NCBI RefSeq assembly: GCF_035917995.1
Contig: NZ_CP109131.1
Coordinates: forward strand, 806,001-870,000
Direction: 5' to 3'
DNA from: Streptosporangium sp. NBC_01755
GTDB taxonomy: Bacteria; Actinomycetota; Actinomycetes; Streptosporangiales; Streptosporangiaceae
DNA: 64,000 nucleotides
Part shown: positions 27,211 to 34,768 of the stretch, one piece after another
Position numbering within the stretch: position 1 is the stretch's first letter
Layout of the letters: every line of letters starts with the position of its first letter
Notes under the pieces: model-generated
Told to the model about the DNA's origin: nothing
The model's database searches: none
The model's input: the letters and a program-made list of their open reading frames with translations, nothing else
Made by a program: the position numbers and the translations under genes

Positions 27211-28248
27211 TCAGCGGGCCGAGGCCTCGTGGACGAAGTCGGTGAGGCGGGCCAGCTGGTCGGGGTCGGTGCCCGGCAGCACCCCGTGCCCCAGGTTGAA
27301 CACGTGCCCCTCGGCCTTGGCGGCGCGGGTGAGGATGTCGCCCGCGCGGCGCTCCACGACCTCCCACGGGGCGAGCAGGATCGCCGGGTCCAGGTTGCCC
27401 TGCAGCGCCTTGCCGGGGCCGACCCTCCGGGCGGCCTCGTCGAGCGGGACCCGCCAGTCGACGCCCACGACGTCGGCCCCCGCCTCGCCGAGCAGGCCGA
27501 GCAGCTCTCCGGTGCCGACGCCGAAGTGGATGCGCGGCACGTCCAGACCGGCCAGGCCGTCGAAGATCCGGCTGGTGTAGGGGAGGACGAACTCGCGGTA
27601 GTCGTCGGGCGACACCGCGCCGACCCAGGAGTCGAAGAGCTGGACGGCGGAGACCCCCGCGGCGAGCTGCACGCGCAGGAAGCCCAGGGTGATCTCGGTC
27701 AGCCGGTCCATGAGGGCGTGCCAGAGCCCCGGCTCGCCGTACATCATGGCCTTGGTGTGGTCGTGATTCTTGGAAGGACCGCCCTCGATGAGATAGGAGG
27801 CCAGGGTGAAGGGGGCTCCCGCGAAACCGATGAGCGGGGTCGCGCCCAGCTCCTTCGTCAGCGCCTGGACGGCCTCGGTGATGTAGGAGACGTCATCCGG
27901 CTCGATCGGGCGCAGCGCCTCGGCCGCCCTGGCATCCCTGATCGGCTCGGCCACCACCGGGCCGATACCGGGTTTGATGTCGAGGTCGACGCCGATCGCC
28001 TTGAGCGGGACGACGATGTCGCTGAAGAGAATCGCCGCGTCCACACCGTAACGGCGGACCGGCTGCATCGTGATCTCCACGACCAGATCGGGGGTGGCGC
28101 ACGCCGTGAGCATCGGCACCCCCTCGCGGAGCGCCCGGTACTCGGGCAGCGAGCGACCTGCCTGGCGCATGAACCACACCGGTGTGTGGGAGACGGGCCG
28201 GCGACGGCAGGCGCGCAGGAAAGCGGAGTCGGCAGGCTCGGAAGTCAC
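27211..28248 (-). CDS. hemE: uroporphyrinogen III decarboxylase
   Basis: A 345-residue enzyme that makes coproporphyrinogen III. The N-terminal motif [17 protein letters not shown] (substrate-binding Arg residues), [17 protein letters not shown], and the C-terminal [13 protein letters not shown] are intact. Its product feeds hemY and hemQ directly downstream on the same strand, giving the coproporphyrin-dependent pathway. The GTG or ATG choice at the N-terminus is not decisive; I use the longest frame with [10 protein letters not shown]. Confidence 0.94.
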   Translation of the reverse strand: MTSEPADSAFLRACRRRPVSHTPVWFMRQAGRSLPEYRALREGVPMLTACATPDLVVEITMQPVRRYGVDAAILFSDIVVPLKAIGVDLDIKPGIGPVVAEPIRDARAAEALRPIEPDDVSYITEAVQALTKELGATPLIGFAGAPFTLASYLIEGGPSKNHDHTKAMMYGEPGLWHALMDRLTEITLGFLRVQLAAGVSAVQLFDSWVGAVSPDDYREFVLPYTSRIFDGLAGLDVPRIHFGVGTGELLGLLGEAGADVVGVDWRVPLDEAARRVGPGKALQGNLDPAILLAPWEVVERRAGDILTRAAKAEGHVFNLGHGVLPGTDPDQLARLTDFVHEASAR

Positions 28249-28947
28249 CCCACCAGGGTGCCATGTCCCGTGACCGGTCGGCTCACCAAGGTCGCTGGCC
28301 AGCGGAACCGGCCCGAAATCACCAGTTATTCAATGAGATTGCGCCTCACACCACCCGGGCACTGTCAAGTGATGACAACGATAGTGTCTTACCGGTTTCG
28401 AGAGCTTCGTCCAATGAAATCCGATGTTGACACCAGCAGAACAGCGCCGCACGGCACGAAGCGATCATGTTTCCGGGTACAGTTCCTCCCATTGGTGATC
28501 CTGGACCGGCCCCCGGCTGGTCCAAATGTTCGCCAAGTCACCGCGCGGCATCGATTCCTGCACCACTTTGGGGACACGCCGAGCACGCTGCGCGGAAATG
28601 TCGGCGCGACGTGCCAACGTCGGACCACGACCCGACGAAAGGCCCGTGCGATGTCCACCATGTGGAGTTCACCCGAACGTCGCGGTGAGCGCCGTGCCTC
28701 CTGCGCCCGCGTGCGGGTTCTCCGACAACCGACCCGACCTGTCGATCACGGCCGGGACGAACACCCGGAACGGGCCGGTGCCGAACGGGTCCACGCCGAG
28801 CGCGGTCACGCGCTCCTCTCCGAACTCCCCCGCGGCGGGGCCACCCCCGCCCTCCACAGGCCGTCGGCAGCGACTTGATCGGTTCCAATGGCTCCTACAC
28901 ATACCCCAGTGGTCCCCATGCGATCAATTTCGACCTACGCTTCCGAT
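28249..28947. other. 700-bp stretch between hemE and the DUF3000 gene
   Basis: The hemE-proximal part (about 28310-28680) is less G+C-rich than its surroundings. I find no credible gene there. On the minus strand at 28680-28830 a short open segment with G/C third positions reads VTALGVDPFGTGPFRVFVPA. It may be a fragment of a lost gene and I do not assign it. At the right end TACGCT (28936-28941) is a -10 box seven bases before the DUF3000 ATG, indicating a leaderless message. Confidence 0.5.
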
Positions 28948-29544
28948 ATGACCGCCGGTGACACGCCGCTCGCTCCCGCCGCCTTCAGGCGCGCGGTGGC
29001 GAGCATGCGCCCCGCGGAGGTCAGGCCCGAGATCGAGCTGGAGGACATTCCGGCGCCGCAGCGCCTGGCCCCCCACTCGGCCGCGATCGGCGCGTCGGTA
29101 TACCGCGACGACGACGAGCTCGCGATCGGCCGCCTCATCGTGCTCTTCGACCCGGACGGCCAGCGCGGCTGGGACGGCCAGTTCCGGCTCGTCGCCTACG
29201 TGCGGGCCGACATGGAACCGGAGATCACCGAAGACCCGCTGCTCGGCCCCGTCGCGTGGAGCTGGCTCACCGAGTCGCTCGACGCGCACGGCGCCGGCTA
29301 CGCCGCCGCCGGAGGCACCGTTACCAGAGCGGTCTCCGAGGGCTTCGGCAACAAGGCCGAAGACCCGGTGACCACCGAGCTGGAACTGCGTGCGTCCTGG
29401 TCACCGCTACAGGAAGACCTCTCCGGCCATGTCGCCGCCTGGTGCGATCTGATGTGCCTTGCCGCGGGCATCCCACCCCTGCCACCCGACGTGGCGGCGC
29501 TGCCGTCGCGCCGTCGCGACGATCCGGAGCCCTTCAGAACGTGA
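28948..29544 (+). CDS. DUF3000 family protein
   Basis: A 198-residue actinobacteria-specific protein. Typical blocks are FRRAVASMRPAEVRPEIELEDIPAPQRLAP, LFDPDGQRGWDGQFRLVAYVRADMEPE and AGGTVTRAVSEGFGNKAEDP. No activity is known for the family. Its position, divergent from hemE and overlapping rnd, is conserved in actinomycetes. The stop overlaps the rnd GTG start (GTGA). I choose ATG 28948 from the -10 spacing; upstream in-frame ATGs lack signals. Confidence 0.87.
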   Translation: MTAGDTPLAPAAFRRAVASMRPAEVRPEIELEDIPAPQRLAPHSAAIGASVYRDDDELAIGRLIVLFDPDGQRGWDGQFRLVAYVRADMEPEITEDPLLGPVAWSWLTESLDAHGAGYAAAGGTVTRAVSEGFGNKAEDPVTTELELRASWSPLQEDLSGHVAAWCDLMCLAAGIPPLPPDVAALPSRRRDDPEPFRT

Positions 29545-30767
29545 CCGATGAGACGACCGTAATTCCACTGCTGGAGCCTCGCGAGGGAATCCCACCCGTC
29601 ATCGAGGACTCCGCCGCCCTCGCGCGCGTGGTGCGCGCCTTCGCCGAGGGCACCGGCCCCGTCGCCGTCGACGCCGAGCGCGCCTCGGGCTACCGCTACA
29701 GCGGCCGCGCCTACCTGGTACAGCTACGCCGCACCGGCGCGGGCAGCGCCCTGATCGACCCCATCCGCTGCCCCGACCTGTCGGGGCTCGACACGGCGCT
29801 GGCCGACGCGGAGGTGGTGCTCCACGCGGCCTCCCAGGACCTGCCCTGCCTCGCGGAGGTGGGCTTTCATCCACGTGAGCTGTTCGACACCGAGCTGGCC
29901 GGCCGGCTGCTCGGCTACGAGCGGGTCGGTCTCGGGCTGATGGTGGAGAACGTCCTCGGCTTCAGGCTGGAGAAGGGGCACTCGGCCGCCGACTGGTCGA
30001 CCCGCCCGCTGCCGGAGGACTGGCTGCGCTACGCCGCGCTCGACGTCGAGGTCCTGATCGAGCTCCGCGACATCCTGCACGAGGAGCTGAAGTCGAGCGG
30101 CAAGCTGGCGTGGGCGCAGGAGGAGTTCGCCTCCGTGCTCGCGCACAAGACCCCCGTTCCGCGCTCCGACCCGTGGCGGCGCACCTCCGGAATCCACAAG
30201 GTCCGCTCGCTGCGCGGGCTGGCGGTGGTACGGGAGCTGTGGACGCTCCGCGACGAGCTCGCCCGCGAGTCCGATGTCGCCCCCGGCCGTGTCCTGCCCG
30301 ACTCGGCGATCGTCACGGCCGCCCTGGAACTGCCCCGCACCACCAAGGCGCTCACCGAGATCCCCCCGTTCACCGGCCGCAGCGCCCGGCGGCACCTGCG
30401 CGACTGGCTGGCCGCGATCGGCGCCGCCCGCTCACTGTCCGACTCGGAGCTGCCGCAGCCCAGCACCCCCGGTGACGGGCCACCGCCGGCCAACCGATGG
30501 ATGGACCGCGATCCGGTGGCCGCCCGGCGGCTGGCCGCGGCCAGGACCGTGGTCGCCGCGCTCGCCGACGAGCACCACATGCCCGCCGAGAACCTGATCC
30601 AGCCCGACGCCGTACGCCGCCTGACCTGGGAACCGCCGCCCGTCATCGACGACGAGACCGTCACCGCCCGGCTGCGCGAGCTGGGCGCCCGCGAGTGGCA
30701 GATCGGACTGACCGCCCACCCGATCGCCAAGGCCCTGCTCCGTCTGGAGCTCAAAGGTCAGGCCTGA
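29541..30767 (+). CDS. rnd: ribonuclease D-like 3'-5' exoribonuclease
   Basis: A 408-residue DEDDy exonuclease. The catalytic blocks are VDAERASGYRY (Exo I), VLHAASQDLPCL (Exo II) and LRYAALDVEVLIEL (Exo III, with Tyr and Asp). HRDC-like helical domains follow (VRSLRGLAVVRELWTLRDEL, and the C-terminal LAAARTVVAALADEH). It trims 3' ends of tRNA and other stable RNAs. Its GTG start overlaps the DUF3000 stop. A strong hairpin ends the unit. Confidence 0.9.
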   Translation: MTDETTVIPLLEPREGIPPVIEDSAALARVVRAFAEGTGPVAVDAERASGYRYSGRAYLVQLRRTGAGSALIDPIRCPDLSGLDTALADAEVVLHAASQDLPCLAEVGFHPRELFDTELAGRLLGYERVGLGLMVENVLGFRLEKGHSAADWSTRPLPEDWLRYAALDVEVLIELRDILHEELKSSGKLAWAQEEFASVLAHKTPVPRSDPWRRTSGIHKVRSLRGLAVVRELWTLRDELARESDVAPGRVLPDSAIVTAALELPRTTKALTEIPPFTGRSARRHLRDWLAAIGAARSLSDSELPQPSTPGDGPPPANRWMDRDPVAARRLAAARTVVAALADEHHMPAENLIQPDAVRRLTWEPPPVIDDETVTARLRELGAREWQIGLTAHPIAKALLRLELKGQA

Positions 30768-30811
30768 GGGAGCGGCCACCGCCCTTTACAAAGTAGATTA
30801 CTGAAACGATG

Positions 30812-30850
30812 TCAGCCCCTGTGCGGGAACGGACCCCGCACAGGGGCTGA
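30812..30850. terminator. bidirectional terminator between rnd and the secreted nuclease gene
   Basis: A perfect 16-bp inverted repeat (30812-30827 with 30835-30850) with a 7-base loop lies between two convergent genes. Confidence 0.88.
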
Positions 30851-30858
30851 CGAAGCAC

Positions 30859-31491
30859 TCAGCAGGTCGCGAGCATGCTCTGCAGGGCGCTCTTCTCCGA
30901 GCTCTGCAGCGTCAGCTTCCAGTAGTACTTCACCTGGATCCACGCTCTGGCGTACGTGCACCTGAACGAGCTCAGCGGCGGCTGCCACGTCGACGGATCC
31001 TGGTCGCCCTTGGCCTGGTTGACGTTGTCGGTCACCGCCCACAACTCGGGCCCGCCGAGGTCGTTGGCGTAGGACTGCCGCTGCGCGCCGGTCCAGGCGT
31101 GGGCGCCGGAGCGCCAGGCCTCGGCGAGCGGCACCATGTGGTCGATGTCGACGTCGGCGGCGGCGGTCCAGGTCGCGCCGTCGAACGGGGAGTACCAACT
31201 GCCGGAGGTGGCCGCGCAACTGGAGTTGACCACCACTCCGACGCCGTCTCTCTTGAGCACCGTCTCCCGGGTGTTGCAGGTACCGCTGATCGTTATCCAG
31301 TGGTTGAACAACGACCGGTCATAGGAGGACTGGTTGCTTTCCGCGGCGACGGTGAGTGTCGCGAGCCGGCCGGCGGCGGTCGCCGCCGAAGGGATGTTGG
31401 GCGGGGTCGCCGACACCGTTCCGGTCGTCAGGGAAAGGGTGACGAGAATTGTCATGAGGGCGGCGGAAGCCGCGGTGACGACTCGTTTCAC
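30859..31491 (-). CDS. secreted HNH-type nuclease
   Basis: A 210-residue exported protein. The Sec signal peptide is residues 1-28 (hydrophobic core ALMTILVTLSLTTG, cleavage after VSA). The catalytic block DIDHMVPLAEAWRSGA (about 116-131) is the DHxxPL motif of the GmrSD/DUF1524 HNH family. FRCTYARAWIQVKYYWKL near the end is also typical. Two Cys pairs may form disulfides. It probably degrades extracellular DNA or RNA. Immediately upstream (31492-31560) the DNA becomes A+T-rich. Confidence 0.88.
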   Translation of the reverse strand: MKRVVTAASAALMTILVTLSLTTGTVSATPPNIPSAATAAGRLATLTVAAESNQSSYDRSLFNHWITISGTCNTRETVLKRDGVGVVVNSSCAATSGSWYSPFDGATWTAAADVDIDHMVPLAEAWRSGAHAWTGAQRQSYANDLGGPELWAVTDNVNQAKGDQDPSTWQPPLSSFRCTYARAWIQVKYYWKLTLQSSEKSALQSMLATC

Positions 31492-31790
31492 GAGTGGCCC
31501 CTTCTGTCACTCCGCCTCGGCCAGTCGGGGGGTCTGGGCGTCGCGAGGGAAGGACAGACGGAACGTCTCAAGTCATGACAAATACGCAAATGTCATGGTT
31601 TGACGATGAGTCAGGAGACACTTAGTCGAATACTGCATCAATCCATGGTCAGGTACGCTTGATCTGCGATTATGTAAATTGCGGTGGTTTGGAATCCCGT
31701 TTTTTCGCGCTAACGCGCTGTGAATTTTCGGTAAACAGTGAAATCTCGCTCCGAGATGGCGTCCGGGCCGCCGGATCCTCCGGACCCGCG
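31492..31790. other. A+T-rich gene-free stretch
   Basis: This is one of the few clearly A+T-rich spots in the window (for example GACAAATACGCAAATGTC near 31576). It includes the nuclease promoter region and possibly the edge of acquired DNA. I see no gene. Confidence 0.5.
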
Positions 31791-32210
31791 CATCACCCCC
31801 CGAACCGCTGCACCCGATGTACTGCGCCGACCGGGCCGTGCTGTCCACTCTGGGCCAGGCCCTCGATCTGGCCGGGCCGTACCCTCCCGAGCAGGTGGGC
31901 GTCGTCGTCGGCACCTTCCACGTGTGGTGGGATCCGCACGTCCTGGAGCAGATCGCCAGGACCTCGGGGCGGATCGCGAGCTACCAGGTGTGCGACTTCC
32001 CCTCCCCGCTCCCCACCGACGTGCTGCTCGGCCGGGGGGGTGATGGGTGAAGGCGTGATCGACTTCGCGCCGCCGACCGAGGCGTCGGCCTCGGCGGGCT
32101 ATACGGGGGACATCGAAGTGGAGATCTTCAACGCCGATGTGTGGGCCACCGACCCCGACGAGGTCCTGACCAAGGTGAAGGCGTCCTTCTCCGAGTTCGT
32201 CGGAGAAGGA
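31791..32210 (+). pseudogene. truncated and frameshifted sugar phosphate isomerase/epimerase
   Basis: Two frames carry consecutive parts of one TIM-barrel isomerase. From about 31800 one frame reads HPMYCADRAVLSTLGQALDL, then VGVVVGTFHVWWDPHVLEQI and YQVCDFPSPLPTDVLLGRG. It breaks in a run of eight G at 32033-32040. The next frame continues MGEGVIDF and AGYTGDIEVEIFNADVWATD. The N-terminal half of the roughly 280-residue family is missing. The gene is therefore dead, and a LacI remnant lies 1 kb away. Confidence 0.82.
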
Positions 32211-32335
32211 CGCGCGGACCCCGCGACGGGATCCGCGACGAACGGAGCGTTCCAACGGGAGGGAAAACACGTTCACCGGGCCCGGATTACCGCTTCACGT
32301 TGGAGTGACATGGCAGGTACTCGTACGGTAGGGGT

Positions 32336-33082
32336 ATGACGACCGCAGAGAGCGAAGCCAGCCCCGCCATACAGCGGCCGCCGGAGCATGTCCTTGCCGT
32401 ACTGGAAGCGATCAAGGGGTGGGAGGCCGCCAACCCCGAATCGGCCCCTTCGGGCCAGGGAGAGGCGATCCTCTGGGCCCTGGGCAAGCGTGAGCAGGCG
32501 CCGATCAGTGGCCGTCCGGCGTCGGGGGCCCCGCCCACCCTCGCCGAGGCCCGCGCGGAGATCGACGCCGCCGAACGGGTTCCGCGCGAGGGCCGGGTCG
32601 TTCCCGCCGACGGGGTCATCAGCACCCTGAGCTGGTTGATCGGCGCCAAGGACGGGCTGCCGATCCCCGGCCGCCGATCCTCCGAAGGCTGGGGGCACCT
32701 GGTCGGCGGCCGCGGGGTGATCCTGCGCACCGAGACCGAGATCGGCCGGATCGCCGAGCTGGCCCGTGCGGGCCGGCCGAACGCGGCGGGCGAGTGGGAG
32801 AAGGAGTGGTGCTCCGGGACCATCGCCGTGTGTGAGTGGGTGCTCGGCACCCGCAGGAAGTCTCCGGTCCGTAACACACCGCGGCCCATCCACGGACCGA
32901 CCGGACTCAACCTCGGCATGGAGGAGAGCGCGGCCGAGGACGTGTCGCGGCAGCTCGGCCGGGGCCGCCAGCACTCCCCCGGCTACGGAGACGGAGTCAT
33001 CCGGACGATCCGCTGGCTGCGCGGTCAGATCATCGCCCCGCCGATGAACGAGCAGGGAAAACCGGTTTCCGGCATCCGCTGA
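32336..33082 (+). CDS. hypothetical protein built of four Trp-containing repeats
   Basis: A 248-residue protein I do not recognise. It consists of about four repeats of 50-60 residues, each with a Gly-rich lead and an [IV]xWxxG core: EAILWALGKREQAPISGRP, VISTLSWLIGAKDGLPIPGR, TIAVCEWVLGTRRKSPV and VIRTIRWLRGQIIAPP. There is no signal peptide or membrane helix. TACGGT (32324-32329) lies seven bases before the ATG, so it is probably leaderless. It sits between two pseudogenes yet looks intact. Function unknown. Confidence 0.7.
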   Translation: MTTAESEASPAIQRPPEHVLAVLEAIKGWEAANPESAPSGQGEAILWALGKREQAPISGRPASGAPPTLAEARAEIDAAERVPREGRVVPADGVISTLSWLIGAKDGLPIPGRRSSEGWGHLVGGRGVILRTETEIGRIAELARAGRPNAAGEWEKEWCSGTIAVCEWVLGTRRKSPVRNTPRPIHGPTGLNLGMEESAAEDVSRQLGRGRQHSPGYGDGVIRTIRWLRGQIIAPPMNEQGKPVSGIR

Positions 33083-33121
33083 CCGCCCCTTCCCCGCCCC
33101 TGCTTTCGATTCCCCCTACGA

Positions 33122-33156
33122 GACAGGCCCGAACCCCCGCGAGGTCCGGGCCTGTC
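33122..33156. terminator. terminator hairpin between converging units
   Basis: A perfect 10-bp inverted repeat, GACAGGCCCG (33122-33131) with CGGGCCTGTC (33147-33156). It lies just after the repeat-built gene and before the end of the minus-strand LacI remnant. Confidence 0.75.
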
Positions 33157-33180
33157 GTGTCGTAGGGTCGGACCGGGATC

Positions 33181-33380
33181 TCACTCCAGGGCGCGGGTGC
33201 TCTCGCGGAGGATCACCTCTCCGGTCACGACCTGGGCCCTGGCCCCCCGTCCGGGGCCGCGGCCGGCTCCACCTTGGCCCGCAGGGATGCGCCCACCTGT
33301 CTGGTGCTGCCGTTGAGCACCCGTGACGCCGTGGCGAGTGAGACGCCCTCGTGCCGGGCGACATCCTCAAGCGTGACCAC
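33181..33380 (-). pseudogene. internally deleted LacI-family regulator
   Basis: The frame begins with a perfect LacI helix-turn-helix (VTLEDVARHEGVSLATASRV then LNGSTRQV) from GTG 33380, behind GGAGG. After about 60 residues the frame shifts into what looks like the C-terminal end of a LacI protein (VVTGEVILRESTRALE and stop at 33181). Some 270 residues of effector domain are missing. A small DNA-binding fragment might still be made. A palindrome at 33393-33406 is its likely operator. Confidence 0.8.
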
Positions 33381-33392
33381 CGGCAACCTCCA

Positions 33393-33406
33393 GGAAAGCG
33401 TTTTCC
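33393..33406. promoter_or_regulatory. LacI-type operator
   Basis: GGAAAGCGTTTTCC is a near-palindrome with the central CG typical of LacI-family operators. It lies 13 bases before the start of the LacI remnant, where autoregulation would act. Confidence 0.6.
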
Positions 33407-33517
33407 AAAATCTGTCGGAGTTGCCGCCGCCCCGCATCCGTGACATGCCGCACCGGACCGCGCGCCTCGGCGAACAACTTACCCATCCCGGGCGGGACCG
33501 GCCGCGCCAAACGTTGT

Positions 33518-33529
33518 TACTCGCGAGTA
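33518..33529. promoter_or_regulatory. palindromic operator before fadA
   Basis: TACTCGCGAGTA is a perfect 12-bp palindrome 40 bases before the fadA start. It overlaps TAGCAT (33528-33533), a possible -10 box. TetR-type regulators of fatty-acid genes use sites of this form, but no regulator gene is adjacent. Confidence 0.5.
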
Positions 33530-33568
33530 GCATAGGGGGGAAGCCATCCAGCAACGAGGAGCGAATCC

Positions 33569-34768
33569 GTGCCTTCGTCTCGTGACGTCGTATTCGTCGA
33601 CGGTGTGCGCACACCCTTCGGCAGATCGGGCCCCAAGGGCCTGTATGCCGAGACGCGCGCCGACGACCTGGTGATCCGCGTCATCCGCGAGCTGATCCGG
33701 CGTAACCCGAATCTGCCTCCCGAGCGCGTCGACGAGGTGGCCATCGCGGCCACCACGCAGATCGGCGACCAGGGCCTGACCCTCGGCCGCTCCGCCGCGA
33801 TCCTGGCCGGGCTGCCCAAGAGCGTGCCCGGCTACTCGATCGACCGCATGTGCGCCGGCGCGATGACCGCGGTGACCTCGGTCGCCGGAGGCATCGCCTT
33901 CGGCGCCTACGACGTCGCCATCGCCGGCGGCGTCGAGCACATGGGCCGCCATCCCATGGGCGAGGGCGTCGATCCCAACCCCCGCTTCCTGGCCGAGCAG
34001 CTCGTGGACGGCTCCGCCCTTGTCATGGGCATGACCGCCGAGAACCTGCACGACCGCTACCCCTCCATCACCAAGGACCGCGCCGACGCCTTCGCCCTCG
34101 CCTCCCAGGAGAAGGTCGCCAAGGCCTACGCCGACGGCCGGATCCAGCCGGACCTGGTCCCGATGGCGACCAGGTCCGTCGAGAAGGGCTGGGGACTGGC
34201 CACCGCCGACGAGGCGCCCCGCCCCGGCACCACGCTGGAGGGCCTGGCCGCGCTGAAGACCCCGTTCCGCCCGCACGGCCGGGTCACCGCGGGCAACGCC
34301 TCCGGTATCAACGACGGTGCCACCGGCTGCATCGTGGCCGCCGCCGACGTCGCCGCGGAGCTCGGCCTCACCCCGAAGATGCGCCTGGTCTCCTACGCCT
34401 TCGCCGGTGTGGACCCCGAGGTCATGGGGGTCGGGCCGATCCCGTCCACCGAAAGGGCGCTGCGCCTGGCCGGGCTCTCCGTCTCCGACATGGGACTGTT
34501 CGAGATCAACGAGGCCTTCGCCGTGCAGGTGCTGGCGTTCCTGGAGCACTTCGGCATCGCCGACGACGACGCCCGGGTGAACCCCTACGGCGGCGCCATC
34601 GCCTTCGGCCACCCGCTGGCCTCCTCCGGGGTGCGCCTGATGACGCAGCTCGCCCGCGAGTTCGGCGAGCGCCCCGACGTCCGCTACGGCATGACCACGA
34701 TGTGCGTCGGCCTGGGCATGGGTGGAACGGTCATCTGGGAGAACCTCAGCTGGGAAGGTAACAAGTGA
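33569..34768 (+). CDS. fadA: acetyl-CoA C-acyltransferase (thiolase)
   Basis: A 399-residue thiolase for the last step of beta-oxidation. The active-site Cys is in SIDRMCAGAMTAV (about residue 95). The catalytic His is in NPYGGAIAFGHPLASSG, and the second Cys is in MTTMCVGLGMGGTVIWE. GTG 33569 has GAGGAG eight bases upstream. The stop overlaps the fadB start (GTGA), so thiolase and the multifunctional subunit are coupled, as in trifunctional complexes. Confidence 0.94.
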   Translation: MPSSRDVVFVDGVRTPFGRSGPKGLYAETRADDLVIRVIRELIRRNPNLPPERVDEVAIAATTQIGDQGLTLGRSAAILAGLPKSVPGYSIDRMCAGAMTAVTSVAGGIAFGAYDVAIAGGVEHMGRHPMGEGVDPNPRFLAEQLVDGSALVMGMTAENLHDRYPSITKDRADAFALASQEKVAKAYADGRIQPDLVPMATRSVEKGWGLATADEAPRPGTTLEGLAALKTPFRPHGRVTAGNASGINDGATGCIVAAADVAAELGLTPKMRLVSYAFAGVDPEVMGVGPIPSTERALRLAGLSVSDMGLFEINEAFAVQVLAFLEHFGIADDDARVNPYGGAIAFGHPLASSGVRLMTQLAREFGERPDVRYGMTTMCVGLGMGGTVIWENLSWEGNK

